64,000 bases of DNA from positions 1 through 64,000 of the forward strand of contig NZ_JNIF01000004.1 of assembly GCF_000702445.1 (NCBI RefSeq), read 5' to 3'. The notes under the pieces are model-generated. The model saw only the letters and a list, made by a program, of their open reading frames with translations, searched no databases and had not been told where the DNA came from. Positions 15,935-24,680 of the stretch are shown here, piece after piece. Positions within the stretch are counted from its first letter, which is position 1; the number at the start of each line of letters is the position of its first letter. Source of the DNA: Bryobacter aggregatus MPL3 (GTDB taxonomy: Bacteria > Acidobacteriota > Terriglobia > Bryobacterales > Bryobacteraceae). The position numbers were made by a program, and so were the translations under genes.

Positions 15935-17413
15935 CTACGGATTATTGTTGTTGACGTTGCCGAAGATCATGTTGGTTGTTCCGTCCGGAAACCGGATAAT
16001 CACCGGAACTTTTCCAGTGGCCAATTCCCCGGGGACGAACCCATTGATCTGCACAGCAGAAGTGTACAACAGCGCCGCAGAATAACCATTAATGAGAACC
16101 GTAAGGTTCTCGGTGGGCAGGTTGGTGCCGTAGATGGAGAAGTAGCCGTTCGGAGTGAGTACGGGGGAGCCGGTGAGCGCGTCTCCAATCCCACCTTCAT
16201 ACATTAGGGCCGTACTGGGCTGTTGATCTTTGATCTGATCGAGAATCGAGTCCAGCCGCGTGGCGACGAACCATTTTCCGCCAAACACATCGTATTCGAA
16301 CGCCTCATTGGTGCATTCACTCTGGAAACAGATTTTGTTAGGGTCGGCATAGACGGCGGCGCGAATCTGATCGGCATATTCGTCGATCTTGCGGATGGCC
16401 CAGCCGTCTTCATAGCCTGTCGTGGCAGCGACCTCCATCAGGGCGTCGAGATAAATTTTACGGAGTGCGGGATTGTTCATGGCCCGGCGGAGCAGAACGT
16501 TCTGGTCGTAGCGCTCGAAGACGGATTGGTCGGCGTACCCAAAGGTCATGTCTTTGTCTTTCGGGATAAAGAGAAACTTGTTGGTGCCCTTGTACTGGTA
16601 GAGGTAGAAGTTATTGATGCCGCCTACGCCGGCAATGCCGTCGAAGTCAGCGATATAGTTTTCAACGGCGAGTTCTGTGAGCATCTGCTTCCAGTCCAGA
16701 AAGGCGCCCACTGCCGATGCAAAATCCTCGTCGCTGGATTGATTGATGGCTCGAATGAATGAAACCAAGGCCGTGGTGTCGGGAGAATCCGGACTCTCCG
16801 GGGAAAAGTGAATGGGCACATAAAGGCCGGGATCCTCGCCAAGATACTCAAAAAAATAGGAGGGAAGGCCTTCGGCTTCGTATAGATTCCCATTACTCTC
16901 TCCGAGGGTGCGCTTGAGGAAGACCTTGTCGACATCTTCGTCCACTTCAAAGACTCCGAAAAATTCTCCATTCAGGAAGAGCTCGGCAGAGGACTGACGG
17001 GGTGCGTAGATGCCCACCCGCTTGAAGATATCCATGGCGACGCGCTGCCGGAGCTGGGAGGCATCCTGAGTATTTGCTTTGAGACCGAAACCTTTGAGCG
17101 AGAGCAGGGTTTGACCATCTGTAAATTTATCGAATTTGACCTTGATGCTCGGCTTCCGAGGGTCGCGGCTTCCGTGTCCCTTTTGCCTGACGCCTACGGA
17201 CTTCATCACAATGCCGTCAAATACTAAGTCCGCTTGGTAGTAAGTCTTGTCGTCTACATTCGCATTTCGAAGGGCAAGATAATCATTCGGATCTATGGTA
17301 ATTCGAACAGTGTGGAGAACGTTGGGGGCAAATATGGGGTCACTGTCTGATTGGGAAAAGGCTAAGAAAGTGAATGCAAAGCAAGACAAACCCAAGACTC
17401 GGAGGAGTTGCAT
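15935..17413 (-). CDS. Exported CotH-family protein kinase-like protein
   Basis: This 492-aa protein has a signal peptide (MQLLRVLGLSCFAFTFLAFSQS). The CotH domain spans about 35-395. It opens with HTVRITIDPNDYLALRN and has the conserved GVRQKGHGSRDPRKPSIKVKFDKF block, QRVAMDIFKRVGIYAPRQSSAELFLNGEFFGVFEVDEDVDKVFL, ENYIADFDGI and FLFIPKDKDMTFGYADQ, where the DKD resembles the metal-binding site of CotH kinases. The last 75 residues (PNGYFSIYGTNLPTENLTVLINGYSAALLYTSAVQINGFVPGELATGKVPVIIRFPDG) look like a shortened Solibacter-type domain. It leads a two-gene unit with the metallophosphoesterase. The substrate is unknown. Confidence 0.87.
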   Translation of the reverse strand: MQLLRVLGLSCFAFTFLAFSQSDSDPIFAPNVLHTVRITIDPNDYLALRNANVDDKTYYQADLVFDGIVMKSVGVRQKGHGSRDPRKPSIKVKFDKFTDGQTLLSLKGFGLKANTQDASQLRQRVAMDIFKRVGIYAPRQSSAELFLNGEFFGVFEVDEDVDKVFLKRTLGESNGNLYEAEGLPSYFFEYLGEDPGLYVPIHFSPESPDSPDTTALVSFIRAINQSSDEDFASAVGAFLDWKQMLTELAVENYIADFDGIAGVGGINNFYLYQYKGTNKFLFIPKDKDMTFGYADQSVFERYDQNVLLRRAMNNPALRKIYLDALMEVAATTGYEDGWAIRKIDEYADQIRAAVYADPNKICFQSECTNEAFEYDVFGGKWFVATRLDSILDQIKDQQPSTALMYEGGIGDALTGSPVLTPNGYFSIYGTNLPTENLTVLINGYSAALLYTSAVQINGFVPGELATGKVPVIIRFPDGTTNMIFGNVNNNNP

Positions 17414-17445
17414 GCAAAGCTGACGCTTGAAAGTTTAAAAAAGTT

Positions 17446-19194
17446 TCAGCTTGTCTTTTCAGTTAATTCTGCCCACCGAACATATAAGGAGTCCACCTCA
17501 GATTCGAGTAAGTGAAGTTCCGCATAGACTTCTTGTAGTCTGATATGATCGCTTACTACAGTAGGCGAGTCCGCCTCCTCACGCTTGGCTGTCAGGCGCA
17601 TTTCGGCGTCGGCGATTTTCTCTTCAATCTGATCAAATTCACGCTGCTCTGTATAGCTCAGCTTCTTACGGCTGGCATTGGATTGCGTGTTGGTGGTGAC
17701 CTTTTGCTTGGCGGCAGGAGCACGCTTGGCGCTCAGATCCTGCTCATACTGTTCATAGTCGGCAAATAAGGTGGCGCCGCCTTTGCCGTCGAGACCGAGG
17801 ACGTGGGTGGAAATGCGGTCCATCAGATAGCGGTCATGTGTGACCAACACGAGGGCGCCGGCGAATTCCTCGAGCGATTCCTCGAGCACGCCGAGAGTGG
17901 GAATGTCGAGGTCATTCGTGGGTTCGTCGAGGAAAAGTACGTCCGCCTCTTTGAGCATGAGTTGAGCGAGGAGGACACGAGCGCGCTCGCCCCCCGAGAG
18001 ACGGTGGACCGGCTGCTGGAGTTGATCGGGATCGAAGAGGAATTTCTTGGCCCAGGCGTTCACGTGAATCACGCGGCCCTGGAAGATCACCGAATCGCCG
18101 TGTGGCGCCAGCGCGACCTTCAGGGTTGCCTGGGGATCGAGTTGCTCGCGCTGCTGATCGAAGTAGACTAGCTTGAGGTTCTCTGCCCGCCGGATCTCGC
18201 CCGTATCGGCAGGCAGGCTGCCCAGGAGCAGCTTGAGCAGGGTCGATTTGCCGCTGCCGTTGGCGCCAGCAATGCCCAGTTTGATTCCAGGGACGAGGAC
18301 GATGTCGAGATCCTGAAAGAGGAGCTTACCTCCCAGGGACTTGGAGAGTCCGGTTGTCTCGACGAGGCGCTTGGTCTGGCGATAGGACGAGGTGAAATCC
18401 ATCGTCGTGGTGGAAACCTTTTCGCGGTTCTCCATCTCTTTCAACTCGCCGATCAGTGCGTGCGCAGAGTCGATGCGGGCCTGCGATTTGCGGGTACGTG
18501 CCTTGGCCTTCCGGCTGAGCCAGACCAATTCGCGGCGCACGACGGCTTCGAGTCCGGCCTTGCGTTGGCGCTCGGCTTCAAAATATTGCTCGCGGCGTTC
18601 GAGGAACTTGGAGTAGTTTCCTTCGACGCGGAAGAGCCCGTCCGGATAGACCGAGTTCAGCTCGGCAACATGGGTCGCGGTGTTCTCGAGAAACTGACGG
18701 TCGTGGGAGATGATGACACTCGAAAACGGGGCTTGGCGGAGGGAACGCTCTAGCCACAGAATGCCTTCGAGGTCGAGATGATTGGTCGGTTCGTCGAGGA
18801 AGAGAAGATCGGGTGATTGCGAGGCCGCGTGAGCGATAGCCAGCCGCTTTTTCCAGCCGCCGGAGAGTGATTTGGTGAGGACTTCGGCATCGGTAAAGCC
18901 GGCGAGGCCGAACCAGATGTTGTCTGTGGTGAGGTAGTCCGCCACGCGGGCGTCTTCAGGAAAAACGGGGTCCTGGGGGACTGTGGCGATCTTGAGACCC
19001 TTGCGTGGGGCAACGATGCCGGAGTCCGCAGACTCCTGGCCGGACAGGATCTTGAGCATCGTGGACTTGCCCGCGCCGTTGGGCCCAATGAGCCCAAGGC
19101 GCTGGTTGTCCTCGATGGTGAGAGAGACGTTCTGAAACAGGGTGGTGGCGCCGAATTGCTTGGACAGCAATTGCACCGAAAGGAGTAAGGCCAA
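17446..19194 (-). CDS. ABC-F family ATPase (Uup/EttA-like)
   Basis: This 582-aa soluble protein has two ABC domains and no membrane helices. Walker A motifs are GPNGAGKST (about 38-46) and GANGSGKST (about 311-319). Signature motifs are SLSGGWKKR and RLSGGERAR. Walker B segments are LLFLDEPTNHLD and VLFLDEPTNDLD. The inter-domain helical linker is rich in Arg/Lys (RKAKARTRKSQARIDSAHALIGELKEME). The C-terminal coiled coil (about 500-582) is typical of Uup-type members that bind DNA or ribosomes. ABC-F proteins act on ribosomes rather than in transport. The exact subgroup is not certain. Confidence 0.92.
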   Translation of the reverse strand: MALLLSVQLLSKQFGATTLFQNVSLTIEDNQRLGLIGPNGAGKSTMLKILSGQESADSGIVAPRKGLKIATVPQDPVFPEDARVADYLTTDNIWFGLAGFTDAEVLTKSLSGGWKKRLAIAHAASQSPDLLFLDEPTNHLDLEGILWLERSLRQAPFSSVIISHDRQFLENTATHVAELNSVYPDGLFRVEGNYSKFLERREQYFEAERQRKAGLEAVVRRELVWLSRKAKARTRKSQARIDSAHALIGELKEMENREKVSTTTMDFTSSYRQTKRLVETTGLSKSLGGKLLFQDLDIVLVPGIKLGIAGANGSGKSTLLKLLLGSLPADTGEIRRAENLKLVYFDQQREQLDPQATLKVALAPHGDSVIFQGRVIHVNAWAKKFLFDPDQLQQPVHRLSGGERARVLLAQLMLKEADVLFLDEPTNDLDIPTLGVLEESLEEFAGALVLVTHDRYLMDRISTHVLGLDGKGGATLFADYEQYEQDLSAKRAPAAKQKVTTNTQSNASRKKLSYTEQREFDQIEEKIADAEMRLTAKREEADSPTVVSDHIRLQEVYAELHLLESEVDSLYVRWAELTEKTS

Positions 19195-19220
19195 ACTCTA
19201 AAATAGCGCGGCTGGGGAGC

Positions 19221-19973
19221 TCAGGTCAGTTTTAGGGGGCACAAAGGCACGAAGCGGCGCCGGATCAGGACACCGAGTAACGCGGTTCCGGCCAGCAGCC
19301 AAGAGCCCGGCTCCGGCACTTCGGAAGGATTCGAGCTTGCGATTTGGCCTCTCACCCCGTAGGCGTAGTCCGCTTTGGACTGCTCCTCGCTATAGCTTGC
19401 GATGTAGTCGCCGATGTTCTGCATCTGTGGGAAGTTAATTCCCTTCACAAAGGACAGGCCGTCGGTGAGTGCCTGAATGCCGTTTTCCCCATTCGTGCCG
19501 AAGAGATAGGTTTCTCCCTGGCCCGGGGTGACGGGTGAGATGTTGATCCAGTATTCGCCGGGACCGAGCAGGAGGGTAGGGATCGTCACGCTGCCGCGGA
19601 ATGTTGTGCTGGCATCATCGACAACCACCATGTCGGCGACGAGTGCAGCCGTTCCAGACGCCACCAGCGTTCCATCGATTCCCGATCCGATGCCTGTCCG
19701 AATCTCCCAGTCCGCAGTCGTAGGTAGCTCGGTGCTGAAGATGTACAGCCAGGAAGCGAATAGTTCATTCACATTCCAGGATTCACCCACGATAGTGAAG
19801 TTGTCGTAGATGTGAAGACCCGCGGGGGAGCGGCAGAGCGAGCAATCGAGAAAGTTTCCGCCGTTTGGAAGGCTCATTGACGGGGTTCCGTTGTCGAAAA
19901 GGGTTGCGCCCGCGCCAGGGAGAGACGCGAGCATGACGATCAGGGGAAGTAGGTAGGTTTTCTGGGTCTTCAT
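19221..19973 (-). CDS. PEP-CTERM sorting-domain protein
   Basis: The start at 19973 gives MKTQKTYLLPLIVMLASLPGAGATLFDNG, a good signal peptide; the longer frame from 20018 adds an unlikely leader. The 250-aa product is a secreted beta-rich protein with a lectin-like body (YDNFTIVGESWNVNELFASWLYIF, PGEYWINISPVTPGQGE). It ends with the PEP-CTERM signal VPEPGSWLLAGTALLGVLIRRRF, which is recognised and cut by an exosortase. Nine more residues (VPLCPLKLT) follow the basic cluster, longer than usual. The exosortase gene is not in this window. The function is otherwise unknown. Confidence 0.87.
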   Translation of the reverse strand: MKTQKTYLLPLIVMLASLPGAGATLFDNGTPSMSLPNGGNFLDCSLCRSPAGLHIYDNFTIVGESWNVNELFASWLYIFSTELPTTADWEIRTGIGSGIDGTLVASGTAALVADMVVVDDASTTFRGSVTIPTLLLGPGEYWINISPVTPGQGETYLFGTNGENGIQALTDGLSFVKGINFPQMQNIGDYIASYSEEQSKADYAYGVRGQIASSNPSEVPEPGSWLLAGTALLGVLIRRRFVPLCPLKLT

Positions 19974-20042
19974 AAGCGTTTTGCTGTACGTGCGCGGGTG
20001 CGCCACAAAAGCTGTCATTCGACCCAGAATTTAAAATAAGAG

Positions 20043-21272
20043 CTATTTCGCCGCGATCGCCCCGATCACCATCTGCAGGGTTTTGCCGGTTGCATCACCA
20101 ACCGGAGTAGCTTTCCAATCCGCACGGGAGCCATCGTAGCTGTACTTGACAGGCAAGCGCGTGAGCGCCGGATCATACTGGCCTTCCGTGCCGCCCATCT
20201 TGTAGATGACCAGATCGAGGGAAGGGACGACGTAGATGGCATAGCCGCCGGAGCCGCCCTTCCAATACGCGTCCTTGGGAACACCAGCGAGATGGCCGTC
20301 ATCGTTCACATTGAAGTTGAAGCTATGGGTGTAGTGAGGGTTGTACTTTGTGCTGCGGCCGCATTCCTGGACAAAACTGGCGGGGAGAATCTGTTGCTTG
20401 TTCCAGCGGCCTTCCTTGAGCATCAGATACCCAAAGCGCAGCATATCGGTAGAACGGACTGCGATACTTCCGCCGCCAGGAGTATGGAACATGCGGCCAT
20501 TCTCATCAATGCCACCTTTCAGCTTCGGACGGTACATCGCGTAACCCCAAGTGCCGAAGCCAAGCGGGCCGGTGAGACGTTTGCGCATGTAGTCTTCCAT
20601 CTCGATTCCCATGACGTGGCGGACGGTAATGGCGGCGATGTGGCTGGAGGAGGTGGTGTAGGAGTAGCAATCGCCCGGGGCGCACCAGAGGGTCTGCTTC
20701 AGTGCAAAGTCGTCGGTGGTAGACCAGGGACCGTTGTCGATGGTCGGGTTGGGCCATTCCTGCTTGACCCCTTTGATGTACACCGGGTTCGTTCCGCGAT
20801 AGCCCGCAGACATCGAAAGAACTTGCCCCAGTGTGATGTCCGCTTTTCTCGGATCGTCAATCGGGAAAGCACTGGGCGGCAGGAAGGCAGGCGTATAAAT
20901 TTTTTGATCGAGACCTTGGGGGAAAAGCTTGGGCCGGTCCTGCATCATCATTCCCACTGCGACGCTGGTGAAGGCCTTGCCGCAACTGGCGAGTTCGGGC
21001 AGTGCTTCGCGATTGCCGCGGCCGAAGTACTTCTCGTAGACGAGGTAGCCATGCCGAACAACCAGGAGGCCGCCGTGCTGGCTGGTTTGCTCTACATAAC
21101 GAAAGGCTTCGTCTAACTTTGCAACATCAAGACCGGTGGTCTGACGGATCTTTGCCGCATCGCTTAGACTGCGCCATCCACCCTGGTCATCGGGCTTCGG
21201 GAAGTAGTCAGCGGCGAAAGCAAGTGTGGGCAGGAGGACGAGGGAAGAGAGGGTGCGCTGGATCACGCACAC
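20043..21272 (-). CDS. Exported serine beta-lactamase-fold hydrolase
   Basis: This 409-aa protein has a signal peptide (SSLVLLPTLAFAADYF). It belongs to the class C beta-lactamase/esterase family. The nucleophile motif S-x-x-K is SCGK (LPELASCGKAFTSVAVGMMM, about residues 90-93). The Tyr motif appears as YSYTTSSSH, where Y-x-T-S replaces the usual YxN. The C-terminal part with GGSGGYAIYVVPSLDLVIYKMGG matches the closing strands. Family members are mostly carboxylesterases or D-aminopeptidases rather than antibiotic-resistance enzymes. It stands alone between the PEP-CTERM gene and the next unit. Confidence 0.87.
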   Translation of the reverse strand: MCVIQRTLSSLVLLPTLAFAADYFPKPDDQGGWRSLSDAAKIRQTTGLDVAKLDEAFRYVEQTSQHGGLLVVRHGYLVYEKYFGRGNREALPELASCGKAFTSVAVGMMMQDRPKLFPQGLDQKIYTPAFLPPSAFPIDDPRKADITLGQVLSMSAGYRGTNPVYIKGVKQEWPNPTIDNGPWSTTDDFALKQTLWCAPGDCYSYTTSSSHIAAITVRHVMGIEMEDYMRKRLTGPLGFGTWGYAMYRPKLKGGIDENGRMFHTPGGGSIAVRSTDMLRFGYLMLKEGRWNKQQILPASFVQECGRSTKYNPHYTHSFNFNVNDDGHLAGVPKDAYWKGGSGGYAIYVVPSLDLVIYKMGGTEGQYDPALTRLPVKYSYDGSRADWKATPVGDATGKTLQMVIGAIAAK

Positions 21273-21287
21273 ATCATATCGGAGAGA

Positions 21288-21677
21288 TTAATGTGGAGCG
21301 CGCCAGGGCGTTTCTGCAACGGCAGCGACTGGCTTGCGAAAGGCCTTCTTCTTGAGGGCAGCAGCTTCGCGATTCTCGGTGCAGTTCTTTGCGTAGCGGC
21401 TCATTTCCTCTTCCCCGTAGGTGAGGAGGGGCGTCTGAACGCCATTCTCATGCTGCTCCAGCAGGCTGCGGCACAGCAACGGAAGGTCCTGGACCTGGAT
21501 GCCATAGCGGCGCGCCTGCTCCAGGTTGGCGCGCACGGCACATTTCGTACGGATTCGGTCCTCGCCCATTCGCTCGAAAGCAAAGACACGGAAGCCGGCA
21601 ACCTGAGTGAAGCCCGCAAGCATGTACTGGAGTTTGGAGGGCTTGGTTTCTGCGAGAGATTGTTGTGTTTGGGTCAT
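21288..21677 (-). CDS. Hypothetical protein downstream of the GIY-YIG-like gene
   Basis: This 129-aa protein is not recognised. It is soluble, with the segment YMLAGFTQVAGFRVFAFERMGEDRIRTKCAVRANLEQARRYGIQVQDLPLLCRSLLEQHENG in the middle and a basic Ala/Lys tail. The middle pattern suggests a small alpha/beta domain. Its start is five bases after the stop of the GIY-YIG-like gene, so the two form an operon and probably act together. The end overlaps nothing. Confidence 0.65.
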   Translation of the reverse strand: MTQTQQSLAETKPSKLQYMLAGFTQVAGFRVFAFERMGEDRIRTKCAVRANLEQARRYGIQVQDLPLLCRSLLEQHENGVQTPLLTYGEEEMSRYAKNCTENREAAALKKKAFRKPVAAVAETPWRAPH

Positions 21678-21682
21678 AAAGG

Positions 21683-21979
21683 TTACCGGGACGTCCGCCG
21701 GTTTTCTGACGGCTCATATTCAAAAACAAGACGATCCTGACGGGTGAGCCGACGGGCTCCGTCACAGACTTCATAAACGAATCCAGTGGCACGCGGATTG
21801 GTGACAGAGGTATTGGCGTCCTGCAAATGGACCAGCAAGGCACTTTGAATATTTTCAGAGACCCCTATGTAGATCCATTCGTGTGGATTGGAAATGCCGT
21901 AGACACCAGCGAGTTTCGGGGCGTAGCTCTGTATTTCGCCAACGGTGAAATTACGAGGAATACATTGTTCAAATGGCAT
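21683..21979 (-). CDS. Small GIY-YIG-like domain protein
   Basis: The 98-aa product contains YAPKLAGVYGISNPHEWIYIGVSENIQSALLVHLQD, which follows the GIY-YIG pattern: G-V-Y with the second half reading Y-I-G about ten residues later, then an 'S..I...L..H' helix. Key catalytic residues of GIY-YIG nucleases are only partly evident: the Arg that follows the YIG helix is not clear and a Glu appears only near the end (RQDRLVFEYEPSE). It could be a nuclease or an inactive nucleic-acid-binding version. It is divergent from the XRE regulator, and the unknown gene follows it closely. Confidence 0.6.
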   Translation of the reverse strand: MPFEQCIPRNFTVGEIQSYAPKLAGVYGISNPHEWIYIGVSENIQSALLVHLQDANTSVTNPRATGFVYEVCDGARRLTRQDRLVFEYEPSENRRTSR

Positions 21980-22077
21980 GGGAGCCTTTGGGAGCGGAGG
22001 GTCTGGGTGACTAAGAGGAGGGGACGGAAGCTTAGCCTTAGCGCAAATCTTCCGCGAGTGGACCGAAATGTCCAGAC

Positions 22078-22097
22078 GTTAACTAGTATGGGTTAAC
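22078..22097. promoter_or_regulatory. Paired GTTAAC palindromes in the GIY-YIG/XRE intergenic region
   Basis: Two identical 6-bp palindromes (GTTAAC at 22078-22083 and 22092-22097) lie 14 bp apart in the divergent control region between 21979 and 22163. Repeated short palindromes next to an XRE-type gene are often operator half-sites, but no binding data are available and a match this short can occur by chance. Confidence 0.3.
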
Positions 22098-22162
22098 TTT
22101 TCTTGCTTGTCAATTAAAAGCATGTCACAATTGGTCGGTCTGTTTACCGCTTCGAGTTAAGT

Positions 22163-23023
22163 GTGGATGTTTCTCTATTGATACGGCAACGGTTGAACGA
22201 GTTGGGACTTGATCAAAAAGATCTGGCCTCGGCGGCGCAAGTCACGGAGTCCTACATCTCGCAATTGCTAGCGCGCAAGAAGGCGCCTCCTGCGCCAGCG
22301 CGGACGGATATCTACGAAAAAATTGGATTATTTCTGAATGTTCCTAGTGAGGAACTCTCGATGCTGGCCGAGTTGCAGCGCCGTACGGACCTGAAGAAAA
22401 AGGTCGGCGATTGCCCCACCGCATTGTTACAGGATTGCCGTCTCCTGATTCTGCGCAAATGCAATGGGGGACGCAGGGCAGCGGTGCAACGGATCATTGA
22501 AAAAGATTCTTTTGGGGAACTCGAGCGTCTGGTGGCCCAGACGATTGTCGAAGTGGTGCAGAACGTAGCGCGGGAAGAGTTGCGGAACGAAGAGTGGTTG
22601 CGACGGCTTGCGCAGCAGAGTGGCCGGAGCTTTGAGCAAATGCGGGTGGCGATCCTTGAGTTTCTGGATGCCGATATTTTTCAGGTGTCGGCAGAACATT
22701 GTGCTCTTTTTCTTGACCCGATCCTGGAGACATGGGATATCGTGTTGAAAACGTTTGCGATGGAAGTCATCTTAAGTCCGCGTCTGTCCCCCCGTGGAGT
22801 GTTGCGATTTGCATATGTCGAATCGTCTGCCAGGACAGATGCGCCTTTCGAAGAAGCGCTTGAGCAGTTCTTGCGCGATACTTCCCTGAGCGGGGATGTG
22901 ACAAAAGAAGAAGTTGAGTTCCTGCGCTCGCTCCGTTTCCGCGGCAGGAGACCCACGCCACTGTATTATTACCGAGAGCTGCAAAATTTGAGAGACCCTT
23001 TGCATTTCCGGGCCGTGAACTGA
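22163..23023 (+). CDS. XRE-family HTH regulator with large C-terminal domain
   Basis: This 286-aa protein starts with GTG, without a clear ribosome site. Residues 5-60 form a Cro/C1-type helix-turn-helix (LIRQRLNELGLDQKDLASAAQVTESYISQLLARKKAP). The rest (about 75-286) is helical, with an acidic and basic mix and no recognised ligand domain, ending in FRGRRPTPLYYYRELQNLRDPLHFRAV. It is 28 bases upstream of a radical SAM gene on the same strand, so it probably regulates or is co-transcribed with it, and perhaps also controls the divergent GIY-YIG unit. Confidence 0.82.
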   Translation: MDVSLLIRQRLNELGLDQKDLASAAQVTESYISQLLARKKAPPAPARTDIYEKIGLFLNVPSEELSMLAELQRRTDLKKKVGDCPTALLQDCRLLILRKCNGGRRAAVQRIIEKDSFGELERLVAQTIVEVVQNVAREELRNEEWLRRLAQQSGRSFEQMRVAILEFLDADIFQVSAEHCALFLDPILETWDIVLKTFAMEVILSPRLSPRGVLRFAYVESSARTDAPFEEALEQFLRDTSLSGDVTKEEVEFLRSLRFRGRRPTPLYYYRELQNLRDPLHFRAVN

Positions 23024-23051
23024 ACGCGTCCATGTTCGAAAGAGGATTTTC

Positions 23052-24593
23052 ATGCGTATTTACCTGGTGAACCCGAGTGACATTGCCTTTGGTGTCGGTG
23101 TGATTACACCCCGTTGGCTCTATGTCCTGGCTGCCGCAACCCCGAGGGAATATGGCGATCCTGTGATCGTCGACGAGACGCTGGAAGCGCTGGACACGGA
23201 CGGCATTCGGAAAGGCGACATCGTTGGCATTGGGATTCATACGGCAAATACGCTGCGTGGATTTGAAGTCGGACGAATTGCCAGGGAACGTGGCGCCACG
23301 GTTGTATTTGGAGGAATTCATGCAACCTTATATCCCAAAGAAGCACAAGAGCTTGGTGGCGCGCATGCAGTGGTGAAGGGCGACGGAGACGTTGTCTGGG
23401 GACAAGTGATTGCAGATGCCGTTGCGGGAAATCTGAAAGAGCTTTATGACGGCGGACGCGTGAGCGCGGAACGTTTTAAGCCGGCACGCTGGGACTTACT
23501 GCCCGCTGAGAAATATATGTTCGCATCCGTGCAGACGGTGCGTGGATGTCCGAAGCATTGTTCCTTTTGTTCGGTCTGGAGAACGGATGGACAGCAGCCG
23601 CGCCAACGTTCGAGCGATGTGGTGATCGAAGAGATTGTCGAGTTGCGCCGCCTGGGGTATCGCTTTATTACTCTGGCCGATGACAATTTTTATCCTGTTA
23701 CCTTAGAAGACATTCGCCTGGCGGAGAAGCAAGGCAATGTAGAGCGGGTTGCTGAGCTGAAGAACTTGCGCGCCGAACGATTTGAGTTCATGGATCGCTT
23801 GGCTGCTCTGCCGTCAGATACTGTGTTATTTACACAAATCACGATGGAAGCGGCTGAGGATCCGGCATTTCTCAAAGCGATGAGCCGGGCGAGAATTAAG
23901 GGAGCACTTGTCGGAATTGAAGCCGTGACTCCTGAAGGATTGAAGAGTGTATTCAAAGACTTCAATCTGTCTGGCGACAATCTGGCAGCGCGTTTGAAGT
24001 TATTCAAGCATCATGGCGTTCATGTCTTAGGAAGCTTTATTTTCGGCTTGCAGACGGATCGCGCCGAGACTTTTGCCGCAACCGCAGAACTGGCGAAGAA
24101 AGCCGATCTGAGCTTTGCGCAGTTTGTCATGATGACGCCTTTCCCAGGCACTGTTGACTTCGACCGCTGGGAGAAGACCAATCAGAATCCAGAGAAGGTG
24201 GACGGCATTCCGATCACGCGCTATTGGCTGATTCCGGTACATAAGCGCCCCAAGCTTTATATGCCGCATCCGAGCATGAGCGCCAGTGAGATTCGCGAGC
24301 GCACACAAGGTGTCTGGGATAACTACTACACACTGCCGGAGATCTGGAAGCGTGCAGATTGTGTGAAGAGCCTGAAGGCAAAGCTCGCTTTTGTCTTTAT
24401 CTCGAAACTGTATCGTCAGATGTATGCAAATACCGGAATCGCGACAGACAGCGCGCGGCGCAAGAGTGCAAATCGCTGGGCTCGTCTGACGGCTGCGGTT
24501 TGTTTGAAACTATTCAAGGGCAGGAAGATGCCGGAGTTACAGGTGCCGCAACTTGTCGTGCAGCAGCCGATGCTGACGAATATCGCGCAGTAG
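23052..24593 (+). CDS. Radical SAM protein with B12-binding-type N-terminal domain
   Basis: This 513-aa enzyme has an N-terminal cobalamin-binding-like domain (about 1-135, with IVGIGIHTANTLRGFEVGRIARERGATVVFGGIHATLYPKEA), the pattern seen in class B radical SAM methylases and related enzymes. The radical SAM core begins at VRGCPKHCSFC (C166, C170, C173: the CxxxCxxC 4Fe-4S motif) and runs to about 350. It includes ADDNFYP, TQITMEAAEDPAFLKAM and GSFIFGLQTD. The C-terminal 150 residues are helical and basic. The product and substrate are unknown. The XRE regulator lies just upstream and a strong terminator follows. Confidence 0.9.
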   Translation: MRIYLVNPSDIAFGVGVITPRWLYVLAAATPREYGDPVIVDETLEALDTDGIRKGDIVGIGIHTANTLRGFEVGRIARERGATVVFGGIHATLYPKEAQELGGAHAVVKGDGDVVWGQVIADAVAGNLKELYDGGRVSAERFKPARWDLLPAEKYMFASVQTVRGCPKHCSFCSVWRTDGQQPRQRSSDVVIEEIVELRRLGYRFITLADDNFYPVTLEDIRLAEKQGNVERVAELKNLRAERFEFMDRLAALPSDTVLFTQITMEAAEDPAFLKAMSRARIKGALVGIEAVTPEGLKSVFKDFNLSGDNLAARLKLFKHHGVHVLGSFIFGLQTDRAETFAATAELAKKADLSFAQFVMMTPFPGTVDFDRWEKTNQNPEKVDGIPITRYWLIPVHKRPKLYMPHPSMSASEIRERTQGVWDNYYTLPEIWKRADCVKSLKAKLAFVFISKLYRQMYANTGIATDSARRKSANRWARLTAAVCLKLFKGRKMPELQVPQLVVQQPMLTNIAQ

Positions 24594-24613
24594 TTGGTTC
24601 GCCAGGATTGGAG

Positions 24614-24655
24614 TGAGGAGTTTGGACGCAAGGCGTCCGGACTCCTCATTTTTAT
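24614..24655 (+). terminator. Intrinsic terminator after the radical SAM gene
   Basis: TGAGGAGTTTGGACGC and GCGTCCGGACTCCTCA form a stem of about 15 bp around AAG, followed by TTTTTA. It cleanly ends the XRE-radical SAM unit before the acylase gene. Confidence 0.85.
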
Positions 24656-24680
24656 TTCCGGATGGGTAAAATAGCCAAAC

